The notes under the pieces were generated by a model. It made no database searches, was not told where the DNA came from, and saw only the letters and a program-made list of their open reading frames with translations. The position numbers were made by a program, and so were the translations under genes. Below, one piece after another: positions 8,342 to 18,100 of a DNA stretch of 32,424 nucleotides. Position 1 is the first letter of the stretch. The number at the start of each line of letters is the position of its first letter. This stretch comes from a virus. The stretch is taken from positions 1 to 32,424 of IMG/VR virus record IMGVR_UViG_3300027760_000053, one strand, 5' to 3'.

Positions 8342-8559
8342 TTCCCCCAAATCGCAATAGCGATCATTGTCAAGCCAACTACCACAAACATCAAAGCAAT
8401 CAAGCCCTTGACGCTAGCAGCAAGATCATCTATTAAGTCAGGCTCAAGCCCATTGTTTCGGTTCATAAACGCCTCGTTGGCTTCTTGAGCGCGTTGCTTG
8501 CGGATAGGGCAGTCACGCCCTTGGGTGCAGTTACCAAAATCGTTGCAACATTCAGTCAT
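8338..8559 (-). CDS. Cys-rich small membrane protein
   Basis: 73 residues from ATG 8559, preferred to an upstream in-frame ATG at 8619 because AAAGGA sits 6-7 nt before it. The N-terminus has a Cys cluster (MTECCNDFGNCTQGRDCPIR; Cys 4, 5, 11, 17) that recurs in small phage and prophage proteins. The C-terminus has a single membrane helix (about 50-70, LIALMFVVVGLTMIAIAIW). The Cys cluster may bind metal or be redox-active at the inner membrane face. Overlaps neighbours by ATGA at both ends. Function unknown. Confidence 0.65.
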   Translation of the reverse strand: MTECCNDFGNCTQGRDCPIRKQRAQEANEAFMNRNNGLEPDLIDDLAASVKGLIALMFVVVGLTMIAIAIWGK

Positions 8560-8747
8560 TTGTATTCCTTTAAACGTGTGTTTAAACGCTCTATACGGGC
8601 CATACTCAGATCGTGGCACGCTTTTGCATACTCGGATGCCGATTCAGCTTCAAGCCTATCTAAATGGGCCTGTGCAAGTTCGCGGGTGATGACCTCGGCT
8701 GGCGTCAAGTCGCGGTAGTAGTCCTTCAAAAATTTAATAAATTTCAT
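8556..8747 (-). CDS. Small charged helical protein
   Basis: 63 residues, MKFIKFLKDYYRDLTPAEVI at the start, then a strongly helical Glu/Arg/Ala-rich body. ATG 8747 forms ATGA with the upstream stop, with GGAAG about 10 nt before it. The product looks like a short coiled-coil or adaptor protein. The family is not recognised. It lies in a chain of five small genes, all overlapping, which suggests coupled translation. Confidence 0.6.
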   Translation of the reverse strand: MKFIKFLKDYYRDLTPAEVITRELAQAHLDRLEAESASEYAKACHDLSMARIERLNTRLKEYK

Positions 8748-8935
8748 GGTAATTTAGCTTCCTTTAGTAGTTCAAGTCTCTCCCGCGCGACGCGCAGGGT
8801 GTTGTACCGCTGGTGCATACGCTCCAGTACGGATACTCTTTTGAGCGTATTGCGCTCGTTGTTCAGTAAGCCCAGCACTTCCTCTTCGGTCAGTGTGGGT
8901 AGACGGTCATTTAGACTTCGCCAAGTGTTTTTCAA
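8744..8935 (-). CDS. Small helical protein (TTG start)
   Basis: 63 residues starting with TTG at 8935 (KNTWRSLNDRLPTLTEEEVL after the initiator). GGAG lies 7 nt upstream, supporting the TTG. The 'W-LND-LP-LTE-EVL-LL' N-terminal pattern followed by 'RVSVLERMHQRYNTLR' is one I associate with uncharacterised small phage proteins. It overlaps the upstream 52-residue gene by 29 nt. All-helical and highly charged; possibly a DNA- or protein-binding accessory. No function assigned. Confidence 0.6.
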   Translation of the reverse strand: MKNTWRSLNDRLPTLTEEEVLGLLNNERNTLKRVSVLERMHQRYNTLRVARERLELLKEAKLP

Positions 8936-9065
8936 TTCGTGTCTCCAGTTTGGTGATCAGGTTAACGCAGCGGTCGTACGCCCGGTAAGTGGCGTTCAAC
9001 TGACGCGCGCGGGCTTTGAGTTCGGCCTTGGCCGCTTTAAGTTGTGCTTTCAATTGATTTAACAT
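8907..9065 (-). CDS. Lys/Ala-rich 52-residue helical protein
   Basis: A short frame: 52 residues from ATG 9065 to TGA 8907, starting MLNQLKAQLKAAKAELKARA. GGAAG lies about 6 nt before the ATG, and the start overlaps the helicase stop by 7 nt. It fills the only gap in the leftward operon. The product is a single basic amphipathic helix, plausibly a coiled coil or nucleic-acid-binding peptide. Supported by Shine-Dalgarno, overlap and operon position, not by homology. Confidence 0.5.
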   Translation of the reverse strand: MLNQLKAQLKAAKAELKARARQLNATYRAYDRCVNLITKLETRIEKHLAKSK

Positions 9066-10366
9066 AGTTCTTCCATTGCAATATCAGAAATAGCGCGTTT
9101 GTCGTGCAGCGCGGCCCAGATGCGTTCGTCCACCGTCTTGTTGGTCAGCATCACGTAGCACCACACGTCATGCCGCTGGCCGCTACGATGCAAGCGCCCG
9201 ATGGTTTGTTCATACAACTCAAGCGACCAGGGCAGGGACAGAAAGACGATCCGGCACCCGCCGTACTGGAGGTTGAGCCCGTGGCCTGCTGACTTGGGGT
9301 GGACAAGCAGTAACTCGATGGTGCCTGCGTTCCACCGCTCAATTGCCCGGTCGTCGTCAAGTGTCTGAGCATGGGGGTAACGCCGCTTGAGTTCGGCCAG
9401 TTCCTCTTGATAGTTGTAAACAATAAGCGTGTTAGCACGTTGGTTCTCCTCCAGTAACTCATGCAGCCGGTCAAACTTGGCAGTGTCAAACCACACTGGC
9501 GTCTGCACCGTCACCCACTTGCTAGGTATCTCCGATGGGCTCTGTACGGTGTGGTACACAAATCCGCTGGCAAGCTGCTGCAACTTGCCGGTCACCACAG
9601 CAGCGTTGATGGCCGTGATGTCTTGCAGCTTAAAGTCCTTCTTCATGGTGTCGTAAGGCTTACGATCGTACAGATCGCAGCGCACTTCTACTGTATGGAG
9701 CAGGGGCAGCTTGTCGCTATACTCACCGGCGTCCAAGACAAAAGTGGCAGGCTTTATCACGGCCATAACTTTCTCAAGACTGCCTTTGCGCGGCATCCAC
9801 TCACCAAAGTCTGGGTTGATTAGCACGAAATACTGTTGCTGGAATGCGCCTTTGCTGCGGCCCAGCAAACTCTGGTCAACGATCTTGCACTGGCCGAACA
9901 CGTCCTCCAAACCGTTGCTGGTAAACGAGCCGGTCAGTCCCCAACGAATCTCGATAGGTGCAAGGAATTTGAGCAAATCTTTGAAGCGTTTGCCGCTGGG
10001 ATTTTTGAGCCGCGTCAGTTCGTCAAACACCACCGCGTCAAAAGTGCCCGTGGGCAAGTTCTCGTAGTTGGTCACCACCACCTGGGCGCTTGACGCCAAC
10101 GCAGCCGCCCGCTGCTTGACCGAGCCCACGGCCACGGCCAGCGTCACGTCGGGTGCCCACTTGCGCTGCTCGACCGGCCAGACGCTGGTAGCGACCCGCT
10201 TGGGGGCCAACACGAGGAAGCGCTTGACGTGCCCGTCCTTGAGCATGGCCTGCATGGCCGTGAGCGTGATGGCCGTCTTGCCCGCGCCCACAGGGGCGAG
10301 GATCATCGCCCTGTCGCGCTCGTACAGGAAGTCAGCCGCCTCGTCTTGGTATGGCCGCAAATTCAT
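9059..10366 (-). CDS. SNF2-type DEAD/H helicase (SF2 ATPase)
   Basis: 435 residues from ATG 10366, chosen because AAAGGA sits 8 nt upstream and the protein then starts MNLRPYQDEAADFLY, the usual beginning of SNF2-like phage helicases; the frame is open another 38 codons upstream. Motif I APVGAGKT (24-31), motif II DELT (115-118) after VVF, motif III LTGSFTSN (144-151), and motif VI GRLHRSGQ (about 390-397). These are superfamily 2 motifs in the right order. It would translocate on or remodel DNA using ATP. It overlaps by 35 nt with the VRR-NUC nuclease gene upstream, suggesting a nuclease-helicase pair in recombination or replication-fork processing. Confidence 0.88.
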   Translation of the reverse strand: MNLRPYQDEAADFLYERDRAMILAPVGAGKTAITLTAMQAMLKDGHVKRFLVLAPKRVATSVWPVEQRKWAPDVTLAVAVGSVKQRAAALASSAQVVVTNYENLPTGTFDAVVFDELTRLKNPSGKRFKDLLKFLAPIEIRWGLTGSFTSNGLEDVFGQCKIVDQSLLGRSKGAFQQQYFVLINPDFGEWMPRKGSLEKVMAVIKPATFVLDAGEYSDKLPLLHTVEVRCDLYDRKPYDTMKKDFKLQDITAINAAVVTGKLQQLASGFVYHTVQSPSEIPSKWVTVQTPVWFDTAKFDRLHELLEENQRANTLIVYNYQEELAELKRRYPHAQTLDDDRAIERWNAGTIELLLVHPKSAGHGLNLQYGGCRIVFLSLPWSLELYEQTIGRLHRSGQRHDVWCYVMLTNKTVDERIWAALHDKRAISDIAMEELC

Positions 10367-10616
10367 CGACTTGTTCCTTTGTCCATATACACATATACCT
10401 CTGATTGAGCCGTACCATGTCTGCGGCAAACAGCTTTTGCAATTCTGATAACCTACCGCCCTTGGTCTTGAGTTCCACAAACCAAGTGCTGCCGTCAGGC
10501 AGGCAAGCTATCCTGTCCGCTACGCCCTTGCGCCCCGGTGAGGTGAACTTGTAGGTCTTACCACCAAGCCGCTCCACCGCCCAGACAAAATGATTTTCTA
10601 CATCACTTTCACGCAC
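10332..10616 (-). CDS. VRR-NUC domain nuclease (GTG start)
   Basis: 94 residues from GTG 10616. The GTG is favoured over ATG 10646 because GGGAG lies 7 nt upstream and it overlaps the preceding stop by 8 nt rather than 38. The protein is a single VRR-NUC domain (PD-(D/E)xK fold): SPGRKGVADRIACLPDG then STWFVELKTKGGRLSELQ. D34, E48 and K50 are the expected catalytic set, with Q60 in the trailing helix. Such phage nucleases act as structure-specific or Holliday-junction-type resolvases. Pairing with the next gene's helicase supports a DNA-repair or recombination role. Confidence 0.85.
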   Translation of the reverse strand: MRESDVENHFVWAVERLGGKTYKFTSPGRKGVADRIACLPDGSTWFVELKTKGGRLSELQKLFAADMVRLNQRYMCIWTKEQVDEFAAIPRRGG

Positions 10617-11055
10617 AGACACGCTCCCACCGGATGCGCGCAACATCTCCTGAACCTATATCTTGCCGAGGGCGACTTAAAGTATCCCACCCAGCGCGAG
10701 GCGCTAACGTCTGTACTGGCGTCCACCCCGCTCCACGCAAAGAAGCGCCCGACTCATCATGCTGCGTATATGTAACGCATTTTGCGTAGCCAAGCGCTAT
10801 TGCTGCACGGACAATTGCGCCGTAAAGCATAGAATTAGCGTTGCGCGTGCCATCTGTACAAGTACGAGTGACTTCTAGCGTCGCACCGTCGTCAAGCATT
10901 CGAGCCACTGGTCTTCCAGCCATTGCAACCCCTAAAAGGCGTTCGCCGTCAAATAGCCCAACGCTAAACTTGTGCCCGACAGGCGGCTTGTTATGCCGGT
11001 GGTGTTCGCGGACAAATGCTTGCGCGGTTTTTAGTGATACAGGCCGAATGTTCAT
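10609..11055 (-). CDS. XF1762 family protein (GNAT-like)
   Basis: 148 residues. The sequence MNIRPVSLKTAQAFVREHHR, then EVTRTCTDGTRNANSMLYGA and IALGYAKCVTYT, is the signature of the XF1762 family found in phages and prophages. The layout (substrate strand, T-R-N-S-LYGA helix, GY strand, SGASLRGAGW) resembles a GNAT acyltransferase fold; the substrate is unknown, and DNA or protein modification are both possible. It is first in the leftward operon. No Shine-Dalgarno is visible, and the candidate leftward -10 element (11063-11068) is so close that the transcript might be leaderless. Confidence 0.8.
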   Translation of the reverse strand: MNIRPVSLKTAQAFVREHHRHNKPPVGHKFSVGLFDGERLLGVAMAGRPVARMLDDGATLEVTRTCTDGTRNANSMLYGAIVRAAIALGYAKCVTYTQHDESGASLRGAGWTPVQTLAPRAGWDTLSRPRQDIGSGDVARIRWERVCA

Positions 11056-11062
11056 GTCAAGA

Positions 11063-11095
11063 AGTTTAGCACACTTTTATTTTCTGTGCTATAGT
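11063..11095. promoter_or_regulatory. Symmetric divergent promoter/operator
   Basis: A perfect inverted repeat, TAGCACA (11067-11073) and TGTGCTA (11085-11091), is separated by 11 nt of AT-rich DNA. Each arm doubles as an extended -10: rightward TGTGCTATAGT (11085-11095) and leftward TGTGCTAAACT (reverse of 11063-11073). This would drive the replication operon rightward and the nuclease/helicase operon leftward. The symmetry also fits an operator for a dimeric repressor. No good -35 is evident on either side (TTAGCA at 11066-11071 is a weak rightward one). Rightward use is well placed: AAAGGA and ATG follow at 11114-11126. Confidence 0.6.
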
Positions 11096-11125
11096 CAAGT
11101 CCCAATCAACTAAAGGACAGTCCAA

Positions 11126-11440
11126 ATGGCTAAAGACAACAGTACAGGTAAAAATAAAGATTTCTACGAATTAGGGAAGAGAATGTTTGACCGGATACAG
11201 CCGCTCAAACCGTTCATTGACCCAATTCAAAAAGACATTGACTTGCTATACGAAGTAAACAGCGCGGACATTGAGGCGCTGGAAGATGCCAAAGAAACAC
11301 TAATGATTCTCAAAAAAGTGCACGAGGGTGTGTTTGAAACAATCATTGATGAGTCATTGGTTTTGATCAACAAAGCACTGGGCATGAATTATGGGGATTC
11401 ATTCGAACGGGTTGCTAAACGAGCAGGGGGTAAAGTATGA
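11126..11440 (+). CDS. Small helical protein of unknown function, first gene of replication operon
   Basis: 104 residues, acidic and largely helical, starting MAKDNSTGKNKDFYELGKRM; the middle reads IDPIQKDIDLLYEVNSADIE. AAAGGA lies about 8 nt before the ATG, downstream of the divergent promoter. It ends in an ATGA overlap with the DUF2800 gene. Being first from the early promoter, it could be a regulator or a small replication accessory, but no motif identifies it. Confidence 0.7.
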   Translation: MAKDNSTGKNKDFYELGKRMFDRIQPLKPFIDPIQKDIDLLYEVNSADIEALEDAKETLMILKKVHEGVFETIIDESLVLINKALGMNYGDSFERVAKRAGGKV

Positions 11441-12564
11441 ACCACAGTAACATCGTCGGCGGCTCAACCGCTAAGAGGGTAATCAACTGCCCTGGCTCTG
11501 TGGCCTTAGTCGCTAAGATGCCGCCCAAGCCCAGCAGTAAGTACGCTGACGAGGGCACGCTCTTACACAACGTCATCGCAGAGATTGTGATGTCCGGCCA
11601 AAGTTCTGAGCATTACCTTGGCACCAAGTACGAAGACCAAGTGCTGACCCAAGAACTGATCGACAACAAGCTCAACCCCGCCTTGCGCGCGCTGGACGAG
11701 ATTGACCCCAAGCAGGAGATGGAAATTGAGGCCGAGACAAGCGTTAATTTCGGTGACCTACTACCTGGTGTGTTCGGTTCAACTGATCTTATCGGTCGCA
11801 TTGGCACTCGTGCTGTTGTGCTGGATTGGAAATTTGGCGATGGTGTGGCTGTTGAAGTCGAAGAGAATGAGCAACTGATGTTCTACGCCGCTGCGGCCAT
11901 GCGTACGCCAGCCGCTCAGTGGGCCTTTGAGGGCGTGACCGAGATTGAGATGGTCATTGTGCAGCCGCCTGCTGTCAAGCGTTGGGTGACCACACCAGCG
12001 CGCATTGCTGAGTTTGAATTGCAGTTGGTGCAGGCCGTCAAGATGAGCGAGAAGAAGACCGCCCCGCTGCGCTCTGGCGATCACTGCCGCTGGTGTGCCG
12101 CTAAGCCGGTATGCCCACAGATGACCGGCGCAGTCGAGCGCGCTTTGCAGATAACCATTGACAACCTAGACCCACCGACCATTGCCACCTATCTTAAAAA
12201 CGCTGATATGCTGGAGCAGTGGATCACTGACTTGCGCGGCTTGGCGCTCCAGATGCTAGAGTCTGGGGCCAAGCTGCCTGATTACAAACTGGTCGCCAAG
12301 CGGGCGATCCGTTCATGGACTGACGAGGACAAGGCCAAAGTCGCCCTGTTCGCGTTCGGTCTGACTGAATCTGAGGTGTTGGAGACTTCCGTGATCTCTC
12401 CGGCCAAAGCTGAGAAGGCGCTCAAAAAGCGCAAGCAGGCTTTGCCGGGTGATCTGGTGGTCGCCATCTCTTCAGGTAACACTTTGGCAAGCGCGGATGA
12501 CCCGCGCCCCGAGGTGATGCTTCTGGGTAAGCAATTAACCGCTGCCCTTTCTAAACTTCAATAA
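11437..12564 (+). CDS. DUF2800 protein, Cas4/AddB-like PD-(D/E)xK nuclease with Fe-S-type cysteines
   Basis: 375 residues. Nuclease motifs in order: GTLLH (40-44, general H motif), E98/E100, GSTDLI with D117, then DWK (130-132) and a QLMFY helix (146-150). Cysteines are arranged as in Cas4 and AddB: C18 near the N-terminus, and C217-x2-C220-x5-C226 after the nuclease core, which would hold a 4Fe-4S cluster tying both ends together. The family (DUF2800) is common beside phage polymerases and probably supplies 5' or 3' single-strand exonuclease for recombination. Good Shine-Dalgarno (AGGGGG) and ATGA overlap with the upstream gene. Confidence 0.85.
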   Translation: MNHSNIVGGSTAKRVINCPGSVALVAKMPPKPSSKYADEGTLLHNVIAEIVMSGQSSEHYLGTKYEDQVLTQELIDNKLNPALRALDEIDPKQEMEIEAETSVNFGDLLPGVFGSTDLIGRIGTRAVVLDWKFGDGVAVEVEENEQLMFYAAAAMRTPAAQWAFEGVTEIEMVIVQPPAVKRWVTTPARIAEFELQLVQAVKMSEKKTAPLRSGDHCRWCAAKPVCPQMTGAVERALQITIDNLDPPTIATYLKNADMLEQWITDLRGLALQMLESGAKLPDYKLVAKRAIRSWTDEDKAKVALFAFGLTESEVLETSVISPAKAEKALKKRKQALPGDLVVAISSGNTLASADDPRPEVMLLGKQLTAALSKLQ

Positions 12565-12574
12565 AGGTACAGAA

Positions 12575-13210
12575 ATGTCCAATTTAGTAGCGTTCTCTCA
12601 AGCGGGCTTGCCCGCAGTTTCCTCCCTCGCATCTTCCCTGCGGGCTATCCAATCCGATGTCGGCCCAGCCGGTACGGTCATCCTGAAAATGGACAAGACC
12701 GGCCATTGGGTGTTTGGTGCAGACCAAACCGAAATCGAAGACGACAGCACCTGGGCGGTCAACCCTTTCTCCTTTGTCCACGGCTTTATTGCTTGGGGCG
12801 ACGGCGAGGTGTTGGGCGAGAAGATGGTGCCCGTGTCCCAGCCCCTGCCGGACTTGGACGGCGCGCCCCCAGCAGCCAAGAAGGGCTGGGAGACTCAGGT
12901 AGGTATGAGTCTGAAGTGTTTGTCTGGCGAAGACAAGGGCATGGAAGCCCGCTTTACGACCACTTCGGTGGGCGGCAAGCGCAGCGTCCAAACCTTGGCC
13001 GTGGCCTTGGCAGATCAGGTCGATAAAGACCAAACCAAACCAGTGCCGGTCGTGCGCCTTAAAAAGGAGCATTACCAGCACAAGTCGTATGGCCGGATTT
13101 TCACGCCGGTTTTCGAGGTGGTGGAATGGTTGACTTTGGAAGGTGAAGCTGAGCCTGCCAAGGTCGAGGAAGCATCAGCCCCAAGTCGTCGTCGTCGCGT
13201 AGCGGCCTGA
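12575..13210 (+). CDS. Replication-module protein, possible ssDNA-binding protein
   Basis: 211 residues. Beta-rich body with many aromatic/charged strands (VILKMDKTGHWVFGADQTEI and WAVNPFSFVHGFIAWGDGEV) and a C-terminal low-complexity tail ending in SRRRRVAA. It sits between the DUF2800 nuclease and the DNA polymerase, a place often held by ssDNA-binding or annealing proteins in phages. The tail is basic, not the acidic tail of bacterial SSB. AAAGGT lies about 8 nt before ATG 12575; the stop overlaps the polymerase ATG (TGATG). Function is inference from position and fold pattern. Confidence 0.6.
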   Translation: MSNLVAFSQAGLPAVSSLASSLRAIQSDVGPAGTVILKMDKTGHWVFGADQTEIEDDSTWAVNPFSFVHGFIAWGDGEVLGEKMVPVSQPLPDLDGAPPAAKKGWETQVGMSLKCLSGEDKGMEARFTTTSVGGKRSVQTLAVALADQVDKDQTKPVPVVRLKKEHYQHKSYGRIFTPVFEVVEWLTLEGEAEPAKVEEASAPSRRRRVAA

Positions 13211-15102
13211 TGACTCTTTGGGTTGACTTTGAAACCCGTAGCGCCTGCGACCTAAAAGTCGCGGGCGTTTACAACTACGCCCAGCACGGCACGACCGAAG
13301 TGCTGTGTATGTCCTACGCCTTCGACGATGAAGACGTACAGACCTGGTTGCCGGGCCAGCCACTGCCTGACCTGACCGGCCATCGCATCATGGCGCACAA
13401 CGCCGCTTTCGAGCGCTTAATTTTTTGGTATGTCTTGCAGCTTGACATCCCGTTAGAGTCGTTTTATTGCACCGCAGCACAGGCCCGCGCCAATTGCGCG
13501 CCTGGCTCCCTTGAAGACGTTGGCCGCTTCGCTGGCGCGTCCATGAAGAAAGACCATCGTGGTGCCCAGCTAATCCGCAAAATGAGCGTGCCGCCCTACG
13601 AGGAGTCGCCCGAGTTGACCGCCGAGATGGTGGCCTATTGTGAGCAGGACGTGCGGGCCATGCGGGCTATCAGCAAGGCTATGCGGCCCCTGTCAGACCA
13701 AGAGTTGCAAGACTACCATGTCAACGAGCGCATCAACGACCGGGGCGTGCTAGTGGACGTGCCCTTGTGCCATGCTGCGGTCAAGTACGCCAGCATTGAG
13801 TTGGCCGAGATTCAAGAAATCGTCGCCGAGGTGACCGGCGGCGAGATCACTAGCGTGCGCTCCCCCAAAATGCGTGAGTGGGTGCTGGCCCGTGTCGGCC
13901 CGCAGGCCAAGAAGCTGATGGAGAAGGACGGCAAATATTCCATAGACAAAACTATCAGGGCTAATTTGCTGCTGATGGACAACCCCGACGAGGTGCCTTA
14001 TGACGTTCAAGAAGTTATCCAATGTGCCGACGACCTATGGGCGTCGTCGGTTGCGAAGTTCAGCCGCCTTGCACAGCTATCAGATGAAGAAGATGGCCGA
14101 GTCCGAGGCGCGTTTGTGTTTGCAGGCGGCAGCGCTACTGGACGCGCTTCGTCTTATGGAGCCCAAGTCCACAACTTCACCCGTAAATGTGCGCCCGACC
14201 CTGATGCCGCCCGCCAAGCAATGGTCAGAGGCCACGCAATCGTACCTAAGTTTGGTGCGCGCGTTACCGATGTTCTCAAAGGAATGCTCAGACCCGCCTT
14301 GATACCTAGTAAGGGTAAACATCTAGTCGTTGCCGATTGGTCAGCCATCGAAGCTAGGGTAAACCCTTGGTTGTCCGGTAGGGGCGACGACAAGCTGGCG
14401 ATCTTCGCGTCCGGCGAGGATGTGTACAAAGTAAACGCCTCGGCGACGTTCGGCGTCAGTGTGAGCCAGGTCAACAAAGACCAGCGCCAAATTGGTAAGG
14501 TGCAGGAATTAGCCTGCGGCTTTGCCGGTGGCGTCGGTGCCTTTGCAGCGATGGGCCGCGCTTACGGCATCTTGCTGCCTGAGTCCGACGCGCGGCGCAT
14601 GGTAGATGCTTGGCGTAGGGCAAACCCTTGGTCTGTTTTGTACTGGCAAGACCTAGAATCAGCGTACACCCGAGCGATGCGAAACAAAGGCAAAGAGTTC
14701 AACGCCGGACGGGTGACCTATATGTTTGATGGCTTGCACCTATGGTATGTGCTGCCCTCTGGCCGCATCCTGTGCTACCCCTACGCCCGATTGGAATCCG
14801 AAGGTGTGACTTACGCCAAAGCTGCATGGAAACCCGCCGCTGATGCCAAGGAGTGGCCGCGCGCCCGCCTGTGGAAGGGGCTGGCCTGCGAGAACATCAC
14901 CCAGGCCGTGGCTAATGACTTGCTGCGCCATTCGCTGCGCCAGCTTGATGACGTGGTGCTGCACGTCCACGATGAAATTGTGATCGAGACCGCAACGCCC
15001 GACCCCGAGGCGCTGCGCTCAATCATGTGTACCCCGCCCGATTGGGCTAAGGGTTTACCCCTAGACGCTGAAGTCTCAATTATGGAGCGATACGGAAAAT
15101 GA
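13210..15102 (+). CDS. DNA polymerase, family A, with 3'-5' exonuclease
   Basis: 630 residues. N-terminal proofreading exonuclease: DFET (D6, E8), NAAFE (64-68; the usual final Asp is Glu) and YCEQD (143-147). C-terminal polymerase: motif A ADWSAIEAR with D376, motif B RQIGKVQELACGF (R426-K430), and motif C VHDEIV with H587-D588. This is the short phage form without a 5' nuclease. It replicates the phage genome with the primase-helicase encoded next. ATG 13210 overlaps the preceding TGA; its own end overlaps the next ATG (ATGA). Confidence 0.
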   Translation: MTLWVDFETRSACDLKVAGVYNYAQHGTTEVLCMSYAFDDEDVQTWLPGQPLPDLTGHRIMAHNAAFERLIFWYVLQLDIPLESFYCTAAQARANCAPGSLEDVGRFAGASMKKDHRGAQLIRKMSVPPYEESPELTAEMVAYCEQDVRAMRAISKAMRPLSDQELQDYHVNERINDRGVLVDVPLCHAAVKYASIELAEIQEIVAEVTGGEITSVRSPKMREWVLARVGPQAKKLMEKDGKYSIDKTIRANLLLMDNPDEVPYDVQEVIQCADDLWASSVAKFSRLAQLSDEEDGRVRGAFVFAGGSATGRASSYGAQVHNFTRKCAPDPDAARQAMVRGHAIVPKFGARVTDVLKGMLRPALIPSKGKHLVVADWSAIEARVNPWLSGRGDDKLAIFASGEDVYKVNASATFGVSVSQVNKDQRQIGKVQELACGFAGGVGAFAAMGRAYGILLPESDARRMVDAWRRANPWSVLYWQDLESAYTRAMRNKGKEFNAGRVTYMFDGLHLWYVLPSGRILCYPYARLESEGVTYAKAAWKPAADAKEWPRARLWKGLACENITQAVANDLLRHSLRQLDDVVLHVHDEIVIETATPDPEALRSIMCTPPDWAKGLPLDAEVSIMERYGK

Positions 15103-18100
15103 ATTTCTTAACTTATCTCGAAAACATTGCGCCCGAGGGCGAGGTTATTTTGTTTGTACGGCAGAAGCCTATGCTCCCAGAGCAGTTCCACGCCGACGGC
15201 GCTCTCAAGTGTTCGTGGCCTGCGTTCCTGCCTAAAAAGTGGAAGCCCGACCAAGCGTGGTACTGCAACACCGGCTGTTTCATCATCGACCGATTCGACG
15301 AGGGCAAGCCAGCAGCCAAGGCCGACGCCTGCGAGCGTGTGGCGTTCCTCGTGCTGGATGACGTGGGCACCAAGGCCAAGGTGCCGCCCATCGACCCGAC
15401 GTGGATCATGGAGACCAGCCCCAACAATTTTCAGTACGGCTACACCTTCGCCCTTGACGATCAGCCCCTGAAGGGCGAATTCAGCGCGGCCATTGTCGCT
15501 ATCGCCGAGGCAGGCTACACCGACGGCGGCGCGATCAACCCCGTCCGCAATTTCAGACTGCCGGGCTCGATCAACCTCAAGCCTGGCCGCGACCGCTTTG
15601 CGTCTGCCTTGGTTGAGTTTCACCCCGAGCGTGAATTCAGTCTTGCCGAGATATGCACCGCCTTGGGCGTGGTGCCCAACCCAGCCGACACGGCCACAGT
15701 GCGCCCGATCCGGCTTACAGACGACGGCGGCGATGACGTGCTGGCGTGGGCCGCAGCGCGTGGCGACTTGCTGGAGAAGGGCAACAGCAGCGGCTGGTGG
15801 GGCATCGTTTGCCCGAACAGCGCCGAGCATAGCGACGGCAACCCCATGGGCCGGTATCACCCCGTAAACCGCGCGTATTGCTGCCTGCATGAGCATTGCG
15901 CCCATCTGGATAGCGTGGCATACCTTGCGTGGGTGGAAGAGCAGGGCGGGCCCAAGCGCTCGCATGGCCTGCGCGACGAGTTGCTGGCCGCAGTGATGGA
16001 GAACACCCTTTCCAAGTTGACCCCGACAGTTGAGTATCCCGACGACGCAGCGACAGTCATCGCCGAGGTCGAGCATCGTGAATTGGGCCGCGTGGAGATG
16101 TCCGGTTGGTTTGAGCGCTTTGCGTATATACAGAACGACGATGCGTACTTTGATATGGAAGACCGGCGCGAAGTGATGCGTAAGACCTTCAACGCCTTGT
16201 TCCGGCACATCAACTGCAAGTCCCGCCACGGCAAGCACCCCAAGATCGAGGCGTCTAATTCTTTTGATGAGTACCGCCAAGACAAAGGCGCTCGCGCCCT
16301 GGTCGGTATCACCTACGCCGCAGGCGAGTCGGTGCTGGTGGCCCGTGAGGGCTTGGTGTACGGCAACCGATGGCGCGATGCCCGGCCCGAGCCGGTGGCC
16401 GCCGACGTGTCCGCATGGCTGCGCCATGTCGAGCGCATGGTGCCCATCGAATTCGAGCGGGAGCATCTTTTAAACGCCCTAGCCCATAAAGTGCAATTCC
16501 CCAGCCACAAGATCAATCACGCTATCCTATTGGGCGGCAATCATGGGAGCGGCAAAGATACCCTTTTCGCCCCGTTCTTTTGGGCCATAGGCGGCAAGGC
16601 AAAGGCTAATTGCTCCTTAGTCAAGAATGAAGACCTCAGTTCGCAATGGGGCTACGCCCTCGAGTGCGAAGTGATGGAGATCGCCGAGTTGCGACAGGCA
16701 GAGGCCAAAGACCGGCGCGCCTTGGAGAACACCCTCAAGCCCATCATTGCAGCGCCGCCTGAGTTGCTTATGGTCAACCGCAAGGGCTTGCATCCCTACT
16801 ATGCGTTGAACCGCGTTTTCGTGGTGGCGTTTTCCAATGAGCGCGTGGCGATCAGTCTGCCCTCAGAGGATCGCCGATGGTTTGTTTTATGGTCAGAGGC
16901 CGGTAAGCTCCCCGAAGCAGAGGCGGTTAGCCTTTGGAACTGGTACGAGCATCGCGGTGGCTTTGCAGCAGTGGCGGCGTACTTGCACACCCGCGACGTG
17001 AGCGCCTGGAATCCCAACGCAGCGCCCCCAATGACAGAGGCCAAGGCCATCATGGTTGAGCATGGCATGAGCGGCGCAGAATCGTTCCTAGTCAACCTAA
17101 TCAAGGCGCGTCAGCGTGCGTTCTCCAGTGGCGTGGTCGGCGCGCCCTTTTACGCGATCTGCGATGAATTGCAGCTATACGCCCCAGCAGGCATAAAGAT
17201 AGTCCCTCCGGCCCTGCTACACGCGCTGAAAGAGGCCGGATGGGTGGATATGGGCCGCCTGGCGTCGCGCGAGTATCAGACCAAGAAACATATTTTTTGC
17301 GCGCCTGAGTTAGCCAAAAGCAATAAATCAGACTTGCGCAGGACAATAGAAAAAGCCCCCGAAGGGGCTTAGTCTAGATCGAACAAGATCGCTAAGATCG
17401 CGGCCACAAGGGCCGCTGCGATTATGAGCATAGCGCGCGTCTGGCATCGTCGCGCGTCGCCTCATTATCATCGTCCAGTAGCGCGGCCAGCGCGTCTTCT
17501 AAGCGCGTGCTGCGCGCTATTTCATCGCCTAGCGCGCGCTGTAGGCTATCCATGCGATCAAGCAGATTAGCGGTTTTTATGTCGCCAGTGATGTATGCGT
17601 GAGCTTCGTTCATAGGTACTCCAATAAAATAGCGGCCAGGATCAGGCCAATTGAGACGGCCAGCAGCGCATCGGCCAGAGGGTTACGTGTGGGCTCGGGT
17701 TTATAGTGTTCGCGCATTTTGTTGCTCCAATCTAATAGCTCGTTCAATGTTGCGTTTGCTGTACCCGTCGGCGAGCTTATCGGCCAGCATGGCCGCGTCG
17801 ATCGCTTCAGGTGTGGGCAGTGGTGCCGGTGGCGCATATGGCCGCAAAATGGCCTCAAATAGCGGGTGGATCATAGTCCGGCCCCCTTGGCCATAGATAG
17901 GCCACTGACCCGGTAGCAGGCGCCATCGCTGCGTTGCACGTCAATAGTGCCTGCGCGGTGGATCGCCAGGATTAGGACCCGTTCGGGCTTACCATATAGT
18001 GAAATGTAGATGTGTTGTCCAATTTTCATTTTGCGACCTCATCGGCATGGTTTGCCACATACCGCGCGGCCGCATCGGCCACCGGCACGCCGGTAAAATA